A stretch of 64,000 nt of DNA from Rahnella inusitata (GTDB taxonomy: Bacteria > Pseudomonadota > Gammaproteobacteria > Enterobacterales > Enterobacteriaceae): NCBI RefSeq assembly GCF_003263515.1, contig NZ_JYDE01000001.1, forward strand, positions 62,001-126,000, read 5' to 3'. This document shows, piece after piece, positions 37,198 through 48,246 of this stretch. The notes beneath the pieces are model-generated. The model searched no databases, was not told where the DNA came from, and saw only the letters and a list, made by a program, of their open reading frames with translations. Made by a program: the position numbers and the translations under genes. Each line of letters opens with the position of its first letter. The stretch's first letter is position 1.

Positions 37198-39236
37198 GCG
37201 AATTAATCGCCGAGAAAAACCGTATCCTTTGGCATTTCGATCAGCAAACGCTGGTGATTGAACCCTGGGGAGTCCACAGCCTGCGCGTGCGCGCCACCTG
37301 TCGTCCGGCGCTAAATGATCATCTTTGGGCGTTGATGCCACTGAGCGAACAGCCGCAAACGGAAATCAGCCATGGGACAGAAACGCTGACCATCAGCAAC
37401 GGCAACATCAGTGCGACTGTTAACATCAAAGGGCAGCTGGCCTTTTACAATCAGCACGGTGAGCTGATTCTCGAAGAGTATTGGCGGCAACGCTCCACCG
37501 TGGGAATTGGCGCGACGGAAAAGAGTCAGGACAAATACATTAGCGCGCTGAAAATGGATGCCCGCGAGTTTAAGGCCATCCCTGGCGGCAAGCATCAGCT
37601 GACAGTGCGATTCGAATCGCGTCCCGATGAGAAAATCTACGGGATGGGGCAGTATCAGCAAAGCTGTCTGGATTTGAAAGGCTGCACGCTGGAACTGGCG
37701 CAACGTAATTCACAGGCCAGCGTACCGTTTATGCTTTCCAGTCTGGGGTATGGTTTGTTGTGGAACAATCCGGCGATTGGCGAAGCCACGTTCGGCAAGA
37801 ACATTACCCGCTGGGGAGCGCAGGTGACCGAGCAGATGGATTACTGGATCACCGCCGGTGACACGCCTGCCGAGATCATGCATCAGTATGGTCGCACGAC
37901 CGGCACCGCGCCGCTGATGCCGGAGTACGCCACCGGTTTCTGGCAGTGTAAATTGCGTTACCGTACTCAGCAGGAAGTGCTGGAGGTCGCACGTGAATAC
38001 AAGCGCCGTGAGTTGCCGATTTCGGTGATAGTGATTGATTTCTTCCACTGGCCGAATCAGGGAACCTGGTGTTTTGATCCGCTGGACTGGCCGGATCCCA
38101 AAGCAATGGTCGCGGAGCTGAAATCTCTCGGTATCGAAACCATGGTTTCTGTCTGGCCAACGGTAGACAGCCGCACCGACAATTACAAAGAGATGAAATC
38201 CAAAGGGTATCTGGTGAATACCGATCGCGGCGTTTCGGTGAATCTTGATTTTCTCGGCAACTGTACGTTCTTCGATGCCACGCATCCTGACGCCCGTAAG
38301 TTTGTCTGGGAGAAGGTGAAGCAAAATTATTACGATCTGGGTATTCGCACCTTCTGGCTGGATGAAGCCGAACCCGAATACCGCGCTTATGATTTCGATA
38401 ATTATCGCTATCATCTCGGGCCGGTGCTGGAAGTGGGTAACATCTATCCGCAGAAGTTCGCGCAAGGCTTTTACGACGGGCTGCAACAGGAAGGCGAGAC
38501 GGAGATCGTCAATCTGGTCCGTTGCGCCTGGGCTGGCAGCCAGCGGTATGGTGTACTGGCGTGGTCGGGCGATATCCATTCTTCCTTTCACGCGCTGCGT
38601 AACCAGATTGCCGCCGGTCTGAACATGGGGCTGGCCGGTATTCCATGGTGGACGACGGATATCGGCGGATTCCAGGGCGGTAATGTCAACGATCCGGCGT
38701 TTCAGGAGCTGTTGATCCGCTGGTTCCAGTGGGGAGTCTTCTGTCCTGTGATGCGTTTACACGGCTACCGCGAACCGCAGATCCAGCCGTCAGAACCGTG
38801 GCGCGACGGCATCGCCCAGTGCAACAGCGGCGCTCCGAATGAAGTCTGGAGCTATGGCGAAGAGAATTATGAGCTGATGAAAAACGGGTTATTCCTGCGA
38901 GAAAAACTGCGGCCTTACATCAGCCGCGTAATGCAGGAAGCCCATGAGAAGGGCGATCCGGTCATGCGCACGATGTTCTATCAATATCCGGATCAGGCTG
39001 AAAGCTGGCAGGTGGAGGACCAGTACATGCTGGGCGCAGATATCCTGGTTGCGCCGGTGCTCTATGCAGGGCAACGAGAGCGCACGGTATGGCTTCCCGC
39101 CGCAGAGGTGTGGGTCGCGCTTAACGGTGAGCGTTATCCGGGGGGATCGACGATAACGGTGGCCGCTCCGCTGGAAGGTATACCGGTATTTGTGAGGGAA
39201 GGGGCGCAGGTGCAGGGGGAGATTGTTTTGAACTAG
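37194..39236 (+). CDS. GH31-family alpha-glycosidase (alpha-xylosidase-like)
   Basis: 680 aa. GH31 catalytic barrel with the nucleophile Asp390 in FWLDEAEPE and the acid/base Asp460 in WSGDIHSS. The substrate-region motifs VIDFFHWPNQGTWCFD and GIPWWTTDIGGF are also typical. No signal peptide, so cytosolic. It is shorter than YicI alpha-xylosidase (772 aa), so it belongs to another subgroup; alpha-xylosidase, alpha-glucosidase or alpha-galactosidase activity are all possible. It partners the YicJ-like symporter. Confidence 0.87.
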   Translation: MSELIAEKNRILWHFDQQTLVIEPWGVHSLRVRATCRPALNDHLWALMPLSEQPQTEISHGTETLTISNGNISATVNIKGQLAFYNQHGELILEEYWRQRSTVGIGATEKSQDKYISALKMDAREFKAIPGGKHQLTVRFESRPDEKIYGMGQYQQSCLDLKGCTLELAQRNSQASVPFMLSSLGYGLLWNNPAIGEATFGKNITRWGAQVTEQMDYWITAGDTPAEIMHQYGRTTGTAPLMPEYATGFWQCKLRYRTQQEVLEVAREYKRRELPISVIVIDFFHWPNQGTWCFDPLDWPDPKAMVAELKSLGIETMVSVWPTVDSRTDNYKEMKSKGYLVNTDRGVSVNLDFLGNCTFFDATHPDARKFVWEKVKQNYYDLGIRTFWLDEAEPEYRAYDFDNYRYHLGPVLEVGNIYPQKFAQGFYDGLQQEGETEIVNLVRCAWAGSQRYGVLAWSGDIHSSFHALRNQIAAGLNMGLAGIPWWTTDIGGFQGGNVNDPAFQELLIRWFQWGVFCPVMRLHGYREPQIQPSEPWRDGIAQCNSGAPNEVWSYGEENYELMKNGLFLREKLRPYISRVMQEAHEKGDPVMRTMFYQYPDQAESWQVEDQYMLGADILVAPVLYAGQRERTVWLPAAEVWVALNGERYPGGSTITVAAPLEGIPVFVREGAQVQGEIVLN

Positions 39237-39312
39237 CAGGTGCCCTACATCCCGGATATGTTCCAGTATCCGCAGCTATTGCCGCAAAACCCCGCTTTTA
39301 ACGTCAAAATAA

Positions 39313-39445
39313 CTCGATCCGCTCCCTCCCCTGCGAAGGGGAGGGCTGGGCTGGGGTATTGAATAAAATCAATACGTTGAAGTGTGCTTTGACAAGGTGT
39401 CAGTCCTTAAACCCCCCTCCCGACCTCCCCCTTCGCAGGGGGAGG
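39313..39445. repeat. GC-rich hairpin repeat, copy 1, with terminal inverted hairpins
   Basis: Begins with hairpin CCCTCCCC-TGCGAA-GGGGAGGG (39324-39345), runs through a body with TTGACAAGGTGT (39390-39400) and ends with CCTCCCCC-TTCGCA-GGGGGAGG (39424-39445). The two hairpins are inverted with respect to each other. The first 107 bases match the copy at 48141-48246 over nearly the whole length. This fills most of the 331-base gap between the GH31 gene and msrB. The arrangement looks like a small non-autonomous mobile element or dispersed repeat. Confidence 0.85.
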
Positions 39446-39567
39446 TGCAAAGCAAACCCCCTCAGCGATAACGGATTTATCACAAAATCGTTAACTCTCC
39501 GCGAGGATTCCGTAACACCCCTGCCTGTAATCTGTTTCCATCGATACCAACCGGCACGGTGGCAACT

Positions 39568-40074
39568 ATGATCAACAGACGCAATTTCCTGCTCGGCAGC
39601 GGTGCAGTTTCCGCCGCAGCGGCCATGGGACTTTTTCCGGCGATTTTCGCCCGTAAGGCGGACGCGCAGGCAATCGCAGAACACTTCGAAGTGACACTCA
39701 CCGATGACCAGTGGCACCAGCGCCTCAGTGATGCGCAGTATTACATCTTGCGCGAAGCTGGCACCGAACGTCCTTATTCCAGCCCGTTAAACAAAGAACA
39801 CCGGGACGGTAAATTCGCCTGTGCCGGTTGCAGCCTGTCGCTGTTTTCCTCTGCGACTAAATTCGACAGCCGCACCGGGTGGCCAAGCTTCTGGAAATCA
39901 TTGCCCAACGCCGCCCTGACGCGCCGGGACACCACGCTCGGGATGGTGCGCGATGAAGTACATTGCCGCCGCTGCGGCGGGCATCTTGGCCATGTCTTTG
40001 ACGATGGACCACAGCCGACCGGCCTGCGTTATTGCATGAACGGGCTGGCAATGACGTTTACTCCCAACACGTAA
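39568..40074 (+). CDS. msrB: Exported peptide-methionine (R)-S-oxide reductase MsrB
   Basis: 168 aa from the ATG at 39568 (a GTG nine bases upstream is also in frame). N-terminus RRNFLLGSGAVSAAAAMG is a twin-arginine signal, so it is exported folded to the periplasm. Mature MsrB domain has the zinc cysteines Cys85/Cys88 (CAGC) and Cys133/Cys136 (CRRC), and catalytic Cys156 in RYCMNG. Repairs methionine-R-sulfoxide in proteins. Next to a membrane-targeted MsrA, 17 bases downstream. Confidence 0.92.
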   Translation: MINRRNFLLGSGAVSAAAAMGLFPAIFARKADAQAIAEHFEVTLTDDQWHQRLSDAQYYILREAGTERPYSSPLNKEHRDGKFACAGCSLSLFSSATKFDSRTGWPSFWKSLPNAALTRRDTTLGMVRDEVHCRRCGGHLGHVFDDGPQPTGLRYCMNGLAMTFTPNT

Positions 40075-40091
40075 TCATCTGCGAGACCACT

Positions 40092-40817
40092 ATGAAAATG
40101 ACCGATAAAAGAGTGAAGTCGTTACGTAATTACAGTCTGATCGCCGGTCTGGTGCTGGCATCCGCGTTCGTTTTCCAGAATAACGCGTGGTCATGGGGCG
40201 GCGCTGAACAGGCCGTGGTGATTGCCGCGCCTGCAAAGGATGAGCCCGCAGGTACGTCACACAGTGAAACCGCGCTGTTTGCGGGTGGGTGCTTCTGGGG
40301 GATCCAGGGGGTGTTCCAGCATGTGAAAGGCGTGACCAGCGCGGTATCCGGATATACCGGCGGCGCGGCGGGGACGGCGAGTTATGAGGAAGTGAGTACC
40401 GGCGAAACCGGTCATGCGGAGTCAGTGAAGGTGACGTTTGACCCAACTCAGGTGACCTACGGCGAACTGCTGCACATCTTTTTCTCCGTCGGCCATAACC
40501 CGACGCAGCTAAACCGGCAAGGGCCGGACACTGGCAGCCAGTATCGATCGGCGGTTTTCCCGCAAAATGCCGCCCAAACTGAGGTCGCCAAAGCGTACAT
40601 CGTGCAACTCAACGCCAGTAAAAGTTACAGCGAACCTATGGTCACGACGGTCGAAAACAACGGGCACTTTTATCCGGCTGAAGCCTACCATCAGAACTTT
40701 TTGAATGATAATCCCGACTATCCGTACATCGTGGTGAACGATTTGCCGAAGATTAAAGACTTACAACATTATTTCCCGGCGAATTACCGCGAACAGCCGG
40801 TGCTGGTTAAAGAGTAG
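40092..40817 (+). CDS. msrA: Membrane-anchored or exported peptide-methionine (S)-S-oxide reductase MsrA
   Basis: 241 aa from the ATG at 40092. N-terminal hydrophobic segment (about 14-30, YSLIAGLVLASAFVF) acts as signal or anchor. MsrA domain from about 60: catalytic Cys67 in FAGGCFWG, then YTGG, HAESV and QYRSAVF motifs. Reduces methionine-S-oxide. Together with the Tat-dependent MsrB this forms an envelope repair pair, distinct from the cytosolic MsrA and MsrB. No recycling CcdA/thioredoxin-like partner is present in the window. Confidence 0.92.
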   Translation: MKMTDKRVKSLRNYSLIAGLVLASAFVFQNNAWSWGGAEQAVVIAAPAKDEPAGTSHSETALFAGGCFWGIQGVFQHVKGVTSAVSGYTGGAAGTASYEEVSTGETGHAESVKVTFDPTQVTYGELLHIFFSVGHNPTQLNRQGPDTGSQYRSAVFPQNAAQTEVAKAYIVQLNASKSYSEPMVTTVENNGHFYPAEAYHQNFLNDNPDYPYIVVNDLPKIKDLQHYFPANYREQPVLVKE

Positions 40818-40823
40818 GGAAAA

Positions 40824-40844
40824 CCGGGAGCGGAAGGCTCCCGG
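40824..40844. terminator. Bidirectional terminator between msrA and the FucP-like gene
   Basis: Arms CCGGGAGC (40824-40831) and GCTCCCGG (40837-40844), followed on the minus strand by TTTTCCC. Good stop for the fucose operon and for msrA. Confidence 0.8.
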
Positions 40845-40852
40845 CTGACGAT

Positions 40853-42082
40853 TTACTTCGCCCGCTGACGTAATGCGTACGTCAAGACGACGGCGAAGCA
40901 GATCATCGGCAGCGCATAGGACACCGCCGTTGTGTAGCGGTCGGCAATTGCGCCCATCAGGTAGGGCATGATCGCGCCACCGACTATGGCCATGATCATC
41001 ACAGAACTGGCGCGTTTGGTCTGTTTGCCCATGTTCTTGACACCCATCGCAAAAATGGTCGGGAACATGATCGACATAAAGAAGAAAATCGCCACTAATG
41101 CAATGACCGAGACGTTATCAATCCCCGCAACCACTACTGCGCATAAAACGATATTGATGATCGCGTAAATCACCAGCAGGGTGGCCGGGCGTACGAAGCC
41201 CATCAGCCAGGTACTGAAAAAACGTCCGACCATGAAACTGATCATGCCGACGGAAAGCAGATAAGAAGCGTTCTGATTCGACAGCGTATGCCAGTGCTCA
41301 GTGGTGTAGTTGATGAAGAATGCCCCGACGCCGACCTGCGCCGCGACATAGAAAAACTGCGCGATAACTCCGCCGGTGAAATGACCGTGTTGCCACAAAC
41401 CTTTTTCCAGCCCGTGAGCTTCGGATGTGCTCTGTTCGCGAATATCCGGCAGTTTTGTCCGGCCAAACACAAAGGCGATCAGCAGCACTAACACCGCGAT
41501 GGCCACATAGGTCATTTTCACTGACGAGAGACCCTCGGCGGTCGTTCCCTGCGTGGCGCTGAAGAACAGCGAGCCGCCGATAACCGGGCCGATGAACTGG
41601 CCTAAGCCGTTGAATGACTGGGAAAGGTTCAGACGGCGTTCCGCACCGGCAGGGTCACCCAGCACGGTAGCAAATGGATTAGCAGCGGTTTCCAGACAAC
41701 CCAGACCGAGTGCTATCACAAACAGCGCCAGCAGAAACATGCCGAAACTGCCCGCGCTGGCAGCGGGAACGAATAACAAAGCGCCCAGCGCATACAGGCA
41801 TAATCCCACCAGGATCCCGGCCTTATAGCCGAACCTGTCCATAAAGAAACCGGCAGGCAGAGCGATGATAAAATAGGCGCCAAAGTACGCTGCCTGAAGT
41901 AAACCCGATTGGGCTTTATTGACGTGTAACACTTCCTGAAAATGCTTATTCAGCACGTCCAGCAACCCGTAGGATAAGCCCCACAGGAAAAACAGCGTGG
42001 TGACCAGAATAAACGCGAGCCGGAAACCGGACGTTGTTTTGCGCTCCGCATAGGCAGGTGAAGCGGTTTTGTCAGCGAGCAT
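40853..42082 (-). CDS. fucP: FucP-like L-fucose:H+ symporter
   Basis: 409 aa, twelve TM helices, FucP family of MFS sugar:H+ symporters. TM1 FFLWGLSYGLLDVLNKHFQ and the GYKAGILVGLCLYALGA region are typical, as is the LETAANPFA motif near 130. As last gene of a complete fucose degradation operon it is very probably the L-fucose uptake system. A hairpin lies in the 121-base gap between it and the mutarotase gene, possibly setting its level. Confidence 0.88.
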   Translation of the reverse strand: MLADKTASPAYAERKTTSGFRLAFILVTTLFFLWGLSYGLLDVLNKHFQEVLHVNKAQSGLLQAAYFGAYFIIALPAGFFMDRFGYKAGILVGLCLYALGALLFVPAASAGSFGMFLLALFVIALGLGCLETAANPFATVLGDPAGAERRLNLSQSFNGLGQFIGPVIGGSLFFSATQGTTAEGLSSVKMTYVAIAVLVLLIAFVFGRTKLPDIREQSTSEAHGLEKGLWQHGHFTGGVIAQFFYVAAQVGVGAFFINYTTEHWHTLSNQNASYLLSVGMISFMVGRFFSTWLMGFVRPATLLVIYAIINIVLCAVVVAGIDNVSVIALVAIFFFMSIMFPTIFAMGVKNMGKQTKRASSVMIMAIVGGAIMPYLMGAIADRYTTAVSYALPMICFAVVLTYALRQRAK

Positions 42083-42175
42083 AGTGTATTCCTCAGTATC
42101 TGGTGAAGCATGTAGGGGTTCAGCTCAGGTGGCTAATTTTTTTATGTCAGATAACGTGAAAAAACGTGTTCGGCG

Positions 42176-42199
42176 CACCTTCCCGGCGAAGGGGAGGTG
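42176..42199. repeat. Hairpin related to the GC-rich repeats, between mutarotase and fucP
   Basis: Arms CACCTTCCC (42176-42184) and GGGGAGGTG (42191-42199) with one G-T wobble and loop GGCGAA. It resembles the terminal hairpins of the repeats at 39.3 kb. It sits immediately after the mutarotase stop on the minus strand. Confidence 0.6.
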
Positions 42200-42203
42200 A
42201 AAA

Positions 42204-44156
<1,953 letters not shown>

Positions 44157-44184
44157 CCTTCAGGTTCTCCGCGTGTTTTCAGGC

Positions 44185-45462
44185 TCAGGCGTGATGACGG
44201 TATTTGTCGATGGAAGCCTGATGCATTTCGATCGAGAAACCCGGCGCTTTCGGCGGCATATAGGCTGCGCCGCGAATGTCACACGGATGGACAAAATGCT
44301 CGTGGAGATGGTCGACATATTCAATCACCCGGCCTTCATGGGTTCCGGCGATGCACAGATAATCAATCATCGACAGATGCTGCACGTATTCGCACAGGCC
44401 GACGCCGCCCGCATGCGGGCACACTGGCAGGTTGTATTTGGCGGCCATCAGCATCACTGCCAGGACTTCGTTCACGCCGCCCATACGGCAGGCATCAATC
44501 TGCACCACGTCGATGGCCTCACGCATGATGAATTGCTTGAACATGATACGGTTCTGGCACATTTCGCCGGTCGCCACTTTTACCGGTGCGACGCCGTGGC
44601 GGATTTTGCGATGGCCTTCGATGTCATCCGGACTGGTCGGCTCCTCGATAAACCACGGTTTGGCAAAGGCGAGGGCGTTCACCCACGGAATGGCCTCGTC
44701 GGTTTCCCACACCTGATTGGCGTCGATCATCAACTTGCGGTCGGGGCCGATTACTTCACGGGCGATACGCACGCGGCGGATATCGTCTTCCAGATCGCGG
44801 CCAACTTTGAGCTTGAGATAGTCAAAACCGGCGTCGACCGCTTCCTGACACAGACGGCGTAGTTTGTCGTCCGGATACCCCAGCCAGCCCGCCGACGTGG
44901 TGTAACAGGGGTAACCTTCAGCCAGCAGCTTTTCCCGTCTTTGTGGTTTGTTGTCCGCCCGTTGTTGCAGTAGCGTCAGCGCTTCCTGCGGCGTAATGCA
45001 GTCGGTGATGTAACGAAAATCGATGCAACGAACCAGCTCTTCCGGCGACATATCGGCCACTAACTGCCACAGCGGCTTTCCGGCGGCTTTACTCCATAAA
45101 TCCCACACTGCATTGACCACCGCGCCCGTCGCCAGATGGATGGCACCTTTATCCGGGCCAATCCAGCGCAGCTGGCTGTCACTGGTAAATTCATGCCAGA
45201 ATTGCCCCATATCGGCGGTAATGCCCGCCAGTTCGCGACCGACGATCAGATGTTCCAGCGCATTAATGGCCGCACAGCAGATTTCATTGCCGCGCCCGAT
45301 GGTGAACGTCAGCCCATGACCGCGCAGGTCAGGATTGTCCGTCTCTAAAATCACATAAGCAGCGGAGTAGTCGGGGTCAGGATTCATCGCATCCGAACCG
45401 TCCAGCGAGAGTGACGTGGGGAAACGCACATCTTCGACCCGTAAAGCCGTAATCTTTGTCAT
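44185..45462 (-). CDS. L-fuconate dehydratase (enolase superfamily, FucD)
   Basis: 425 aa from the ATG at 45462 (GGAAG 8 bases ahead); an ATG four codons upstream is possible. It matches Xanthomonas FucD through much of its length: DVRFPTSLSLDGSDAMNPDPDYSAAYV, LKLKVG with the catalytic Lys, DANQVW, IEEPTSPDD, TGEMCQNR and PHAGGVGLCE. Mandelate-racemase subgroup, Mg-dependent. Converts L-fuconate to 2-keto-3-deoxy-L-fuconate. The match fixes the substrate of the whole operon. Confidence 0.93.
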   Translation of the reverse strand: MTKITALRVEDVRFPTSLSLDGSDAMNPDPDYSAAYVILETDNPDLRGHGLTFTIGRGNEICCAAINALEHLIVGRELAGITADMGQFWHEFTSDSQLRWIGPDKGAIHLATGAVVNAVWDLWSKAAGKPLWQLVADMSPEELVRCIDFRYITDCITPQEALTLLQQRADNKPQRREKLLAEGYPCYTTSAGWLGYPDDKLRRLCQEAVDAGFDYLKLKVGRDLEDDIRRVRIAREVIGPDRKLMIDANQVWETDEAIPWVNALAFAKPWFIEEPTSPDDIEGHRKIRHGVAPVKVATGEMCQNRIMFKQFIMREAIDVVQIDACRMGGVNEVLAVMLMAAKYNLPVCPHAGGVGLCEYVQHLSMIDYLCIAGTHEGRVIEYVDHLHEHFVHPCDIRGAAYMPPKAPGFSIEMHQASIDKYRHHA

Positions 45463-45491
45463 TTCATCTTCCATCAGCAGAAATTAGGGGA

Positions 45492-46334
45492 CTACGCCTG
45501 TACCGTCTTCTGGCGCTGTTCGCCCAGACCTTCGATACCCAAACGCATAACCTGACCGGCTTTCAGATACTGCGGCGGTTTTTGCCCTAATCCGACGCCC
45601 GGCGGGGTGCCGGTAGAAATGATGTCCCCGGCTTGCAGGCTCATAAAACGGCTCAGATAACTGATGATTTCGGGGATCTGAAAAATCATCGTGCGGGTAT
45701 TGCCGTTCTGGAAGCGTTTGCCGTCGACCTCCAGCCATAAGTTCAGCTGATGCGGATCGGGGATTTCATCCGCCGTGACCAGCCACGGGCCGGTCGGGCC
45801 GAACGTATCGCAGCCTTTGCCCTTGTCCCAGGTGCCGCCGCGTTCAATCTGGAACTCACGTTCCGAGACGTCGTTGATCACGCAATAGCCGGCAACGTGC
45901 GACATTGCGTCAGCTTCGCTGATATAGCGCCCGCCGGTGCCGATCACCACGCCGAGCTCCACTTCCCAGTCGGTTTTGACTGAATCACGCGGGATCTCCA
46001 CATCGTCATTCGGCCCGACAATCGCGCTGGTCCATTTACTGAAAATGACCGGTTCTTTCGGGATCTCCGCGCCGGTTTCTGCCGCATGGTCGGCATAATT
46101 GAGGCCGATACAGATAAACTTGCCGACCTGAGCGACGCAGGCGCCGAGGCGTGGCTCACCGCTCACCAGAGGCAGGCTTTCCGGATCCAGACGGCGCAGT
46201 TTTTCCAGCGTTTCCGGGTGCAGAAATTCGCCGCGAACATCGGCAATGTGCGCAGAGAGATCGCGCAAATTACCTTTGCTGTCCAGCAGGCCGGGGCGTT
46301 CAGATCCTGCTTTACCGTAACGTAATAATTTCAT
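45492..46334 (-). CDS. 2,4-diketo-3-deoxy-L-fuconate hydrolase (FAH family)
   Basis: 280 aa fumarylacetoacetate-hydrolase-like protein. Conserved pieces are CIGLNYADHAAE near 95, SKWTSAIVGPND near 120, the metal ligands in DWEVELGVVIG near 145, and STGTPPGVG near 255. In this pathway it cleaves 2,4-diketo-3-deoxy-L-fuconate to pyruvate and L-lactate. Sits between the keto-deoxy dehydrogenase and the dehydratase genes. Confidence 0.88.
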   Translation of the reverse strand: MKLLRYGKAGSERPGLLDSKGNLRDLSAHIADVRGEFLHPETLEKLRRLDPESLPLVSGEPRLGACVAQVGKFICIGLNYADHAAETGAEIPKEPVIFSKWTSAIVGPNDDVEIPRDSVKTDWEVELGVVIGTGGRYISEADAMSHVAGYCVINDVSEREFQIERGGTWDKGKGCDTFGPTGPWLVTADEIPDPHQLNLWLEVDGKRFQNGNTRTMIFQIPEIISYLSRFMSLQAGDIISTGTPPGVGLGQKPPQYLKAGQVMRLGIEGLGEQRQKTVQA

Positions 46335-46376
46335 TCAAATCTCCCTCTTCAATGTATTAAATTTGGCGGTCAGGAC

Positions 46377-47117
46377 TCAGTTACTCCAGCCGCCATCAAT
46401 AATTTGTACCGTGCCGGTGGTGTAGGAGCTGGCATCGGAAGCCAGATACAGCGCCAGCTGGGCAATTTCTTCAGTTTTCCCGATACGCCCGATGGGCTGG
46501 CGTGAAACAAATGCCTGATAAACCTCGGTTTCGCTTCGGCCTTCCGCTTCAGCCTGTGCGGCTATGCGCTGGCGCAGAGAAGGGGATTCCACCGTGCCCG
46601 GACAGATGGCGTTGCAGCGGATACCCCGGGTAACATAATCGGCGGCGACTGATCGGGTCAGCCCAATGACGGCAGCTTTTGATGCGCTGTAGGCAAAGCG
46701 GTTAGGCACGCCTTTGATGCTCGATGCCACAGACGACATATTGATGATGGAACCGCTGCTGCGTTCGAGCATGGCGGGCAGAAAGGCGCGGATCATGTGG
46801 AACATCGCCGTCACGTTGAGGTCGAGCGCAAACTGCCATTCGCGTTCGCTGCACGTCAGAATATCGCCGCTGTGTACCACGCCCGCGCAGTTGAACAGCA
46901 CATCGACCGGGCCGATCTCTTCTGCGGCTGCGGCGATGGCCTGCGGATCAGTCACATCCAGAATGCGGGGACGGATGCCCTGAATATCTTGCAGCGCATC
47001 GATATTGATGTCGGTGGCAATGACCTCTGCGCCCTGACTGGCGAACAGCGTCGCGGTGTTAAATCCGATGCCTTGTCCGGCGGCGGTAATCAGAACTTTT
47101 TTCCCTGCCAGGTTCAT
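46377..47117 (-). CDS. 2-keto-3-deoxy-L-fuconate dehydrogenase (SDR family)
   Basis: 246 aa classical SDR: TAAGQGIG (11-18), NCAGVV, SSVASSIKG and YSASK. Oxidises 2-keto-3-deoxy-L-fuconate at C4 with NAD to the 2,4-diketo acid. First gene of the seven-gene fucose operon, divergent from the GntR regulator, with a palindromic operator 34 bases before its start. Confidence 0.88.
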   Translation of the reverse strand: MNLAGKKVLITAAGQGIGFNTATLFASQGAEVIATDINIDALQDIQGIRPRILDVTDPQAIAAAAEEIGPVDVLFNCAGVVHSGDILTCSEREWQFALDLNVTAMFHMIRAFLPAMLERSSGSIINMSSVASSIKGVPNRFAYSASKAAVIGLTRSVAADYVTRGIRCNAICPGTVESPSLRQRIAAQAEAEGRSETEVYQAFVSRQPIGRIGKTEEIAQLALYLASDASSYTTGTVQIIDGGWSN

Positions 47118-47150
47118 AGCAACTCCTGAGAAAATTACGGTTATAGGTCT

Positions 47151-47165
47151 AATGGTCAGGCCATT
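47151..47165. promoter_or_regulatory. Probable operator of the GntR/FCD regulator
   Basis: AATGG-TCAGG-CCATT is a perfect 5-5-5 dyad with the TGG...CCA pattern used by FadR-type GntR proteins. It lies close to the start of the fucose operon and 175 bases from the regulator start. Confidence 0.6.
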
Positions 47166-47339
47166 GGGGGTGAAAAAAACGCGTGATAGGAGATGCTTTT
47201 TGCTAAGATATTCGGCAAGCTCAACCCAAAAACACGATTTCGATTAACCAATTTTTTACATGCATAAAACAATTCAGCAAGATTTTTATCCTAAAGTTGC
47301 TAGCTGAATCACTTAATGAGAATTGACCTCAGGTGTCCG

Positions 47340-48101
47340 ATGCCGATAAAAAAATTAGAAAATCCCAGAATATACAGGCAGATAGCTGACCAGCTAAAAA
47401 CGTTAATTGAGAGTAAGGAATTTCCGCCCGGCAGCCGCCTTCCCGCAGAGCGAGAGTTGGCCAGTCAGTTACAGGTTAGCCGTGCGTCGGTACGTGAGGC
47501 GCTGATTGCGCTGGAAGTCATCGGGCTGGTGGATGTCCGCGTCGGCAACGGTGTGATTGTCTGTCATCCGCCAGCCTCGGCGGTGATTCCGTCGAAGGAG
47601 CCGGTGATGTCTCAGGCAGGGCGCAATCAGTGGGCAGACGTGGATGATGAGCTGAATATCGAGCTGGATTTTACCGCCGAGTTACCACCATTTTCTCTGC
47701 TACAAACACGGCGATTAATCGAACCGGAAACCGCCGCGCTGGCAGCACGACATGCAACAGATGAGGAACTTGCGGCGATTCGGCTGGCATATGAGCAGAA
47801 CTGTCGCGATAACCGGCAGGGTTCTGCGACTCATCCCGGTGACCGTTTATTTCATATCCGCATCGCGCAGGCCAGCGGCAACCCTGCTTACGCGTTTATC
47901 ATCGCTCACCTTCTCGGCCACCGTTACGGCACGATGTTTCGCAGCCTGCAAATGCATTACACGCCGCAGGACATGCCGCACCGTTCCGAGATTGAACATC
48001 TCGAAATCCTGACCGCGCTGGAAGCGCGCGATGGTCGCGCGGCTAAAAAAGCCATGAAAGATCATCTGGATGCAGTGATCAAGATCTTTGGGCAGGGGTA
48101 G
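47340..48101 (+). CDS. GntR-family regulator, FCD (FadR) subfamily
   Basis: 253 aa from the ATG at 47340. N-terminal winged helix (YRQIADQLKTLIESKEFPPGSRLPAERELASQLQVSRASVREAL) and an all-helical C-terminal FCD ligand domain with RRLIEPETAALAARHATDEEL. Such proteins bind small acids or sugar acids. Divergent from the fucose operon; likely repressor relieved by a pathway acid such as L-fuconate or the keto-deoxy acid. Confidence 0.88.
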   Translation: MPIKKLENPRIYRQIADQLKTLIESKEFPPGSRLPAERELASQLQVSRASVREALIALEVIGLVDVRVGNGVIVCHPPASAVIPSKEPVMSQAGRNQWADVDDELNIELDFTAELPPFSLLQTRRLIEPETAALAARHATDEELAAIRLAYEQNCRDNRQGSATHPGDRLFHIRIAQASGNPAYAFIIAHLLGHRYGTMFRSLQMHYTPQDMPHRSEIEHLEILTALEARDGRAAKKAMKDHLDAVIKIFGQG

Positions 48102-48140
48102 AACCGGTGGGTTGCCACCTGTGATGGCTTTTAATGATGA

Positions 48141-48246
48141 CTCGCTCCGCTCCCTCCCGTGTAAAGGGGTGGGAGCGGGTGGGGTATTAAAGTAAAATCA
48201 ATAAGTTGAAGTATTTTTTGACAAGGTGTTAGCCCTTAAACCCCTC
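48141..48246. repeat. GC-rich hairpin repeat, copy 2
   Basis: Matches copy 1 (39313-39420) over about 106 bases, including CTCCGCTCCCTCC, TGGGGTATT, AAAATCAATA, TTGACAAGGTGT and CCTTAAACCCC. It lacks the second terminal hairpin. Its end overlaps the last codons and the stop of the peptidase-like gene. Confidence 0.85.

Noticed and set aside
37194-39236. Naming the GH31 gene yicI
   Set aside because: It is about 90 residues shorter than YicI, so a different GH31 subgroup is more likely despite the YicJ-like neighbour.
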